From contig KN805399.1 of assembly GCA_000818945.1 (NCBI GenBank), forward strand, positions 113,025 to 177,024: a stretch of 64,000 nucleotides of DNA, in the 5' to 3' direction. The notes below the pieces were generated by a model, which saw only the letters and a list, made by a program, of their open reading frames with translations, ran no database searches and was not told where the DNA came from. Position numbers and translations under genes: made by a program. Shown here piece after piece: positions 60,588 to 64,000 of this stretch. Numbering within the stretch: position 1 is the first letter of the stretch; the number at the start of each line of letters is the position of its first letter. This DNA is from Schizochytrium sp. CCTCC M209059. Its lineage: Eukaryota > Sar > Bigyra > Thraustochytrida > Thraustochytriidae.

Positions 60588-61007
60588 ACTCGCCACTACC
60601 GCCGCCAACACCACGAGCGTCGGTCTAGTCCAGTAGCTTGGACACGGGCCGTGCCAGCGCCTGGCCTCGCAGTTGCGGGCTGCCGGAGCTGAGAGTCCCA
60701 AGGAAAACCCGACTTGAACTTTGAACTTCGAACTTCGAGGAAAATACTTTTACCGGACAAATTGGGCCTTGTTATGCTTATGTGGTGGGCGCTACTGCTC
60801 GTGCCAGAAAGCTACGAGGGCGCTGCAAAACAAACAAGCTTGCGAGGCGACCGATGACGAAGTGTGACTTCAATGCAATAATTGCAAATTCGAGACGACA
60901 AGCGCAAGCGGTATTATTCATCTCTGTGCGCATTGCGGAGAAAAAAATTCTTTCGGGACTGCATGTATTTGCTGTGCGATAACACTAACAAGGATAAATA
61001 GAAATGA
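60588..61007. other. Spacer between the coiled-coil gene and the polyQ gene
   Basis: 5' region of the coiled-coil gene and 3' region of the polyQ gene; contains TTGAACTTTGAACTTCGAACTTCGA, a degenerate 8-bp tandem motif near 60714-60738. No gene seen. Confidence 0.6.
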
Positions 61008-63953
<2,946 letters not shown>

Positions 63954-64000
63954 GGCGCCGCGCTGGTCTCGGACGCCGCGCGGCCGCCCCTTCGCGCGCC
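63954..64000. other. Start of the leader/promoter of the polyQ gene
   Basis: GC-rich; nothing further can be seen before the window ends. Confidence 0.5.

Overview
The window is nuclear DNA of a eukaryotic microbe. It carries spliceosomal introns (GT..AG, three found), kinetochore, dynactin, centriole and snRNA-cap genes, very abundant tetra- and pentanucleotide microsatellites, and two assembly gaps (runs of N at 18191-18398 and 29335-29353). Most genes are single-exon, GC-rich and compact, with intergenic spans that are either a few hundred bases or several kilobases of repeat-rich sequence. Gene content (two AMT-type ammonium transporters, CEP78, an RIIa/EF-hand protein) fits a flagellate-forming heterotrophic protist. 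A labyrinthulomycete (thraustochytrid-like) stramenopile is my best guess, by inference only.

Layout. 1-426: 5' part of an ESS2/DGCR14 splicing-factor gene running off the left edge. 427-5581: microsatellite-rich DNA without a supportable gene. 5582-10035: tandem ammonium transporters. 10103-12091: a complete 1989-bp DDE transposon. 12465-22357: an RIIa/EF-hand protein (one intron), a CEP78 homologue, a mitochondrial carrier and a UPF0489 protein (all minus), then a plus-strand TGS1 cap hypermethylase divergent from UPF0489. 22662-25355: coiled-coil protein A. 25356-34988: gene-poor DNA with a second, nearly identical copy of the transposon (29902-31890). 34989-44786: giant coiled-coil protein B, a GPR180/TMEM145-like seven-TM protein and two tandem small Cys-rich membrane proteins (all minus). 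45377-53913: dense block with SDA1, an FHA protein, a CENP-N-like protein, DCTN5 (three exons) and a helical-repeat protein. 53914-56129: gene-poor. 56130-63953: a 1485-aa coiled-coil protein and a protein with 180 uninterrupted CAG-encoded glutamines.

Functional links. Three genes belong to RNA or ribosome maturation (ESS2, TGS1, SDA1). Two neighbours are ciliary or centriolar (RIIa/EF-hand, CEP78), and two plus-strand neighbours act in the kinetochore or dynein system (CENP-N, DCTN5). The most notable points are: (i) a TGS1 whose N-terminal ~155 residues look like Gemin6, an apparent fusion of an SMN-complex module to the cap hypermethylase; (ii) a DDE transposon pair with clean 3-bp target duplications, one copy lacking the first catalytic Asp; (iii) two large coiled-coil proteins that seem to share an unrecognised two-repeat N-terminal domain; (iv) a CENP-N-like protein without the usual N-terminal domain; (v) a pure 180-unit CAG tract.
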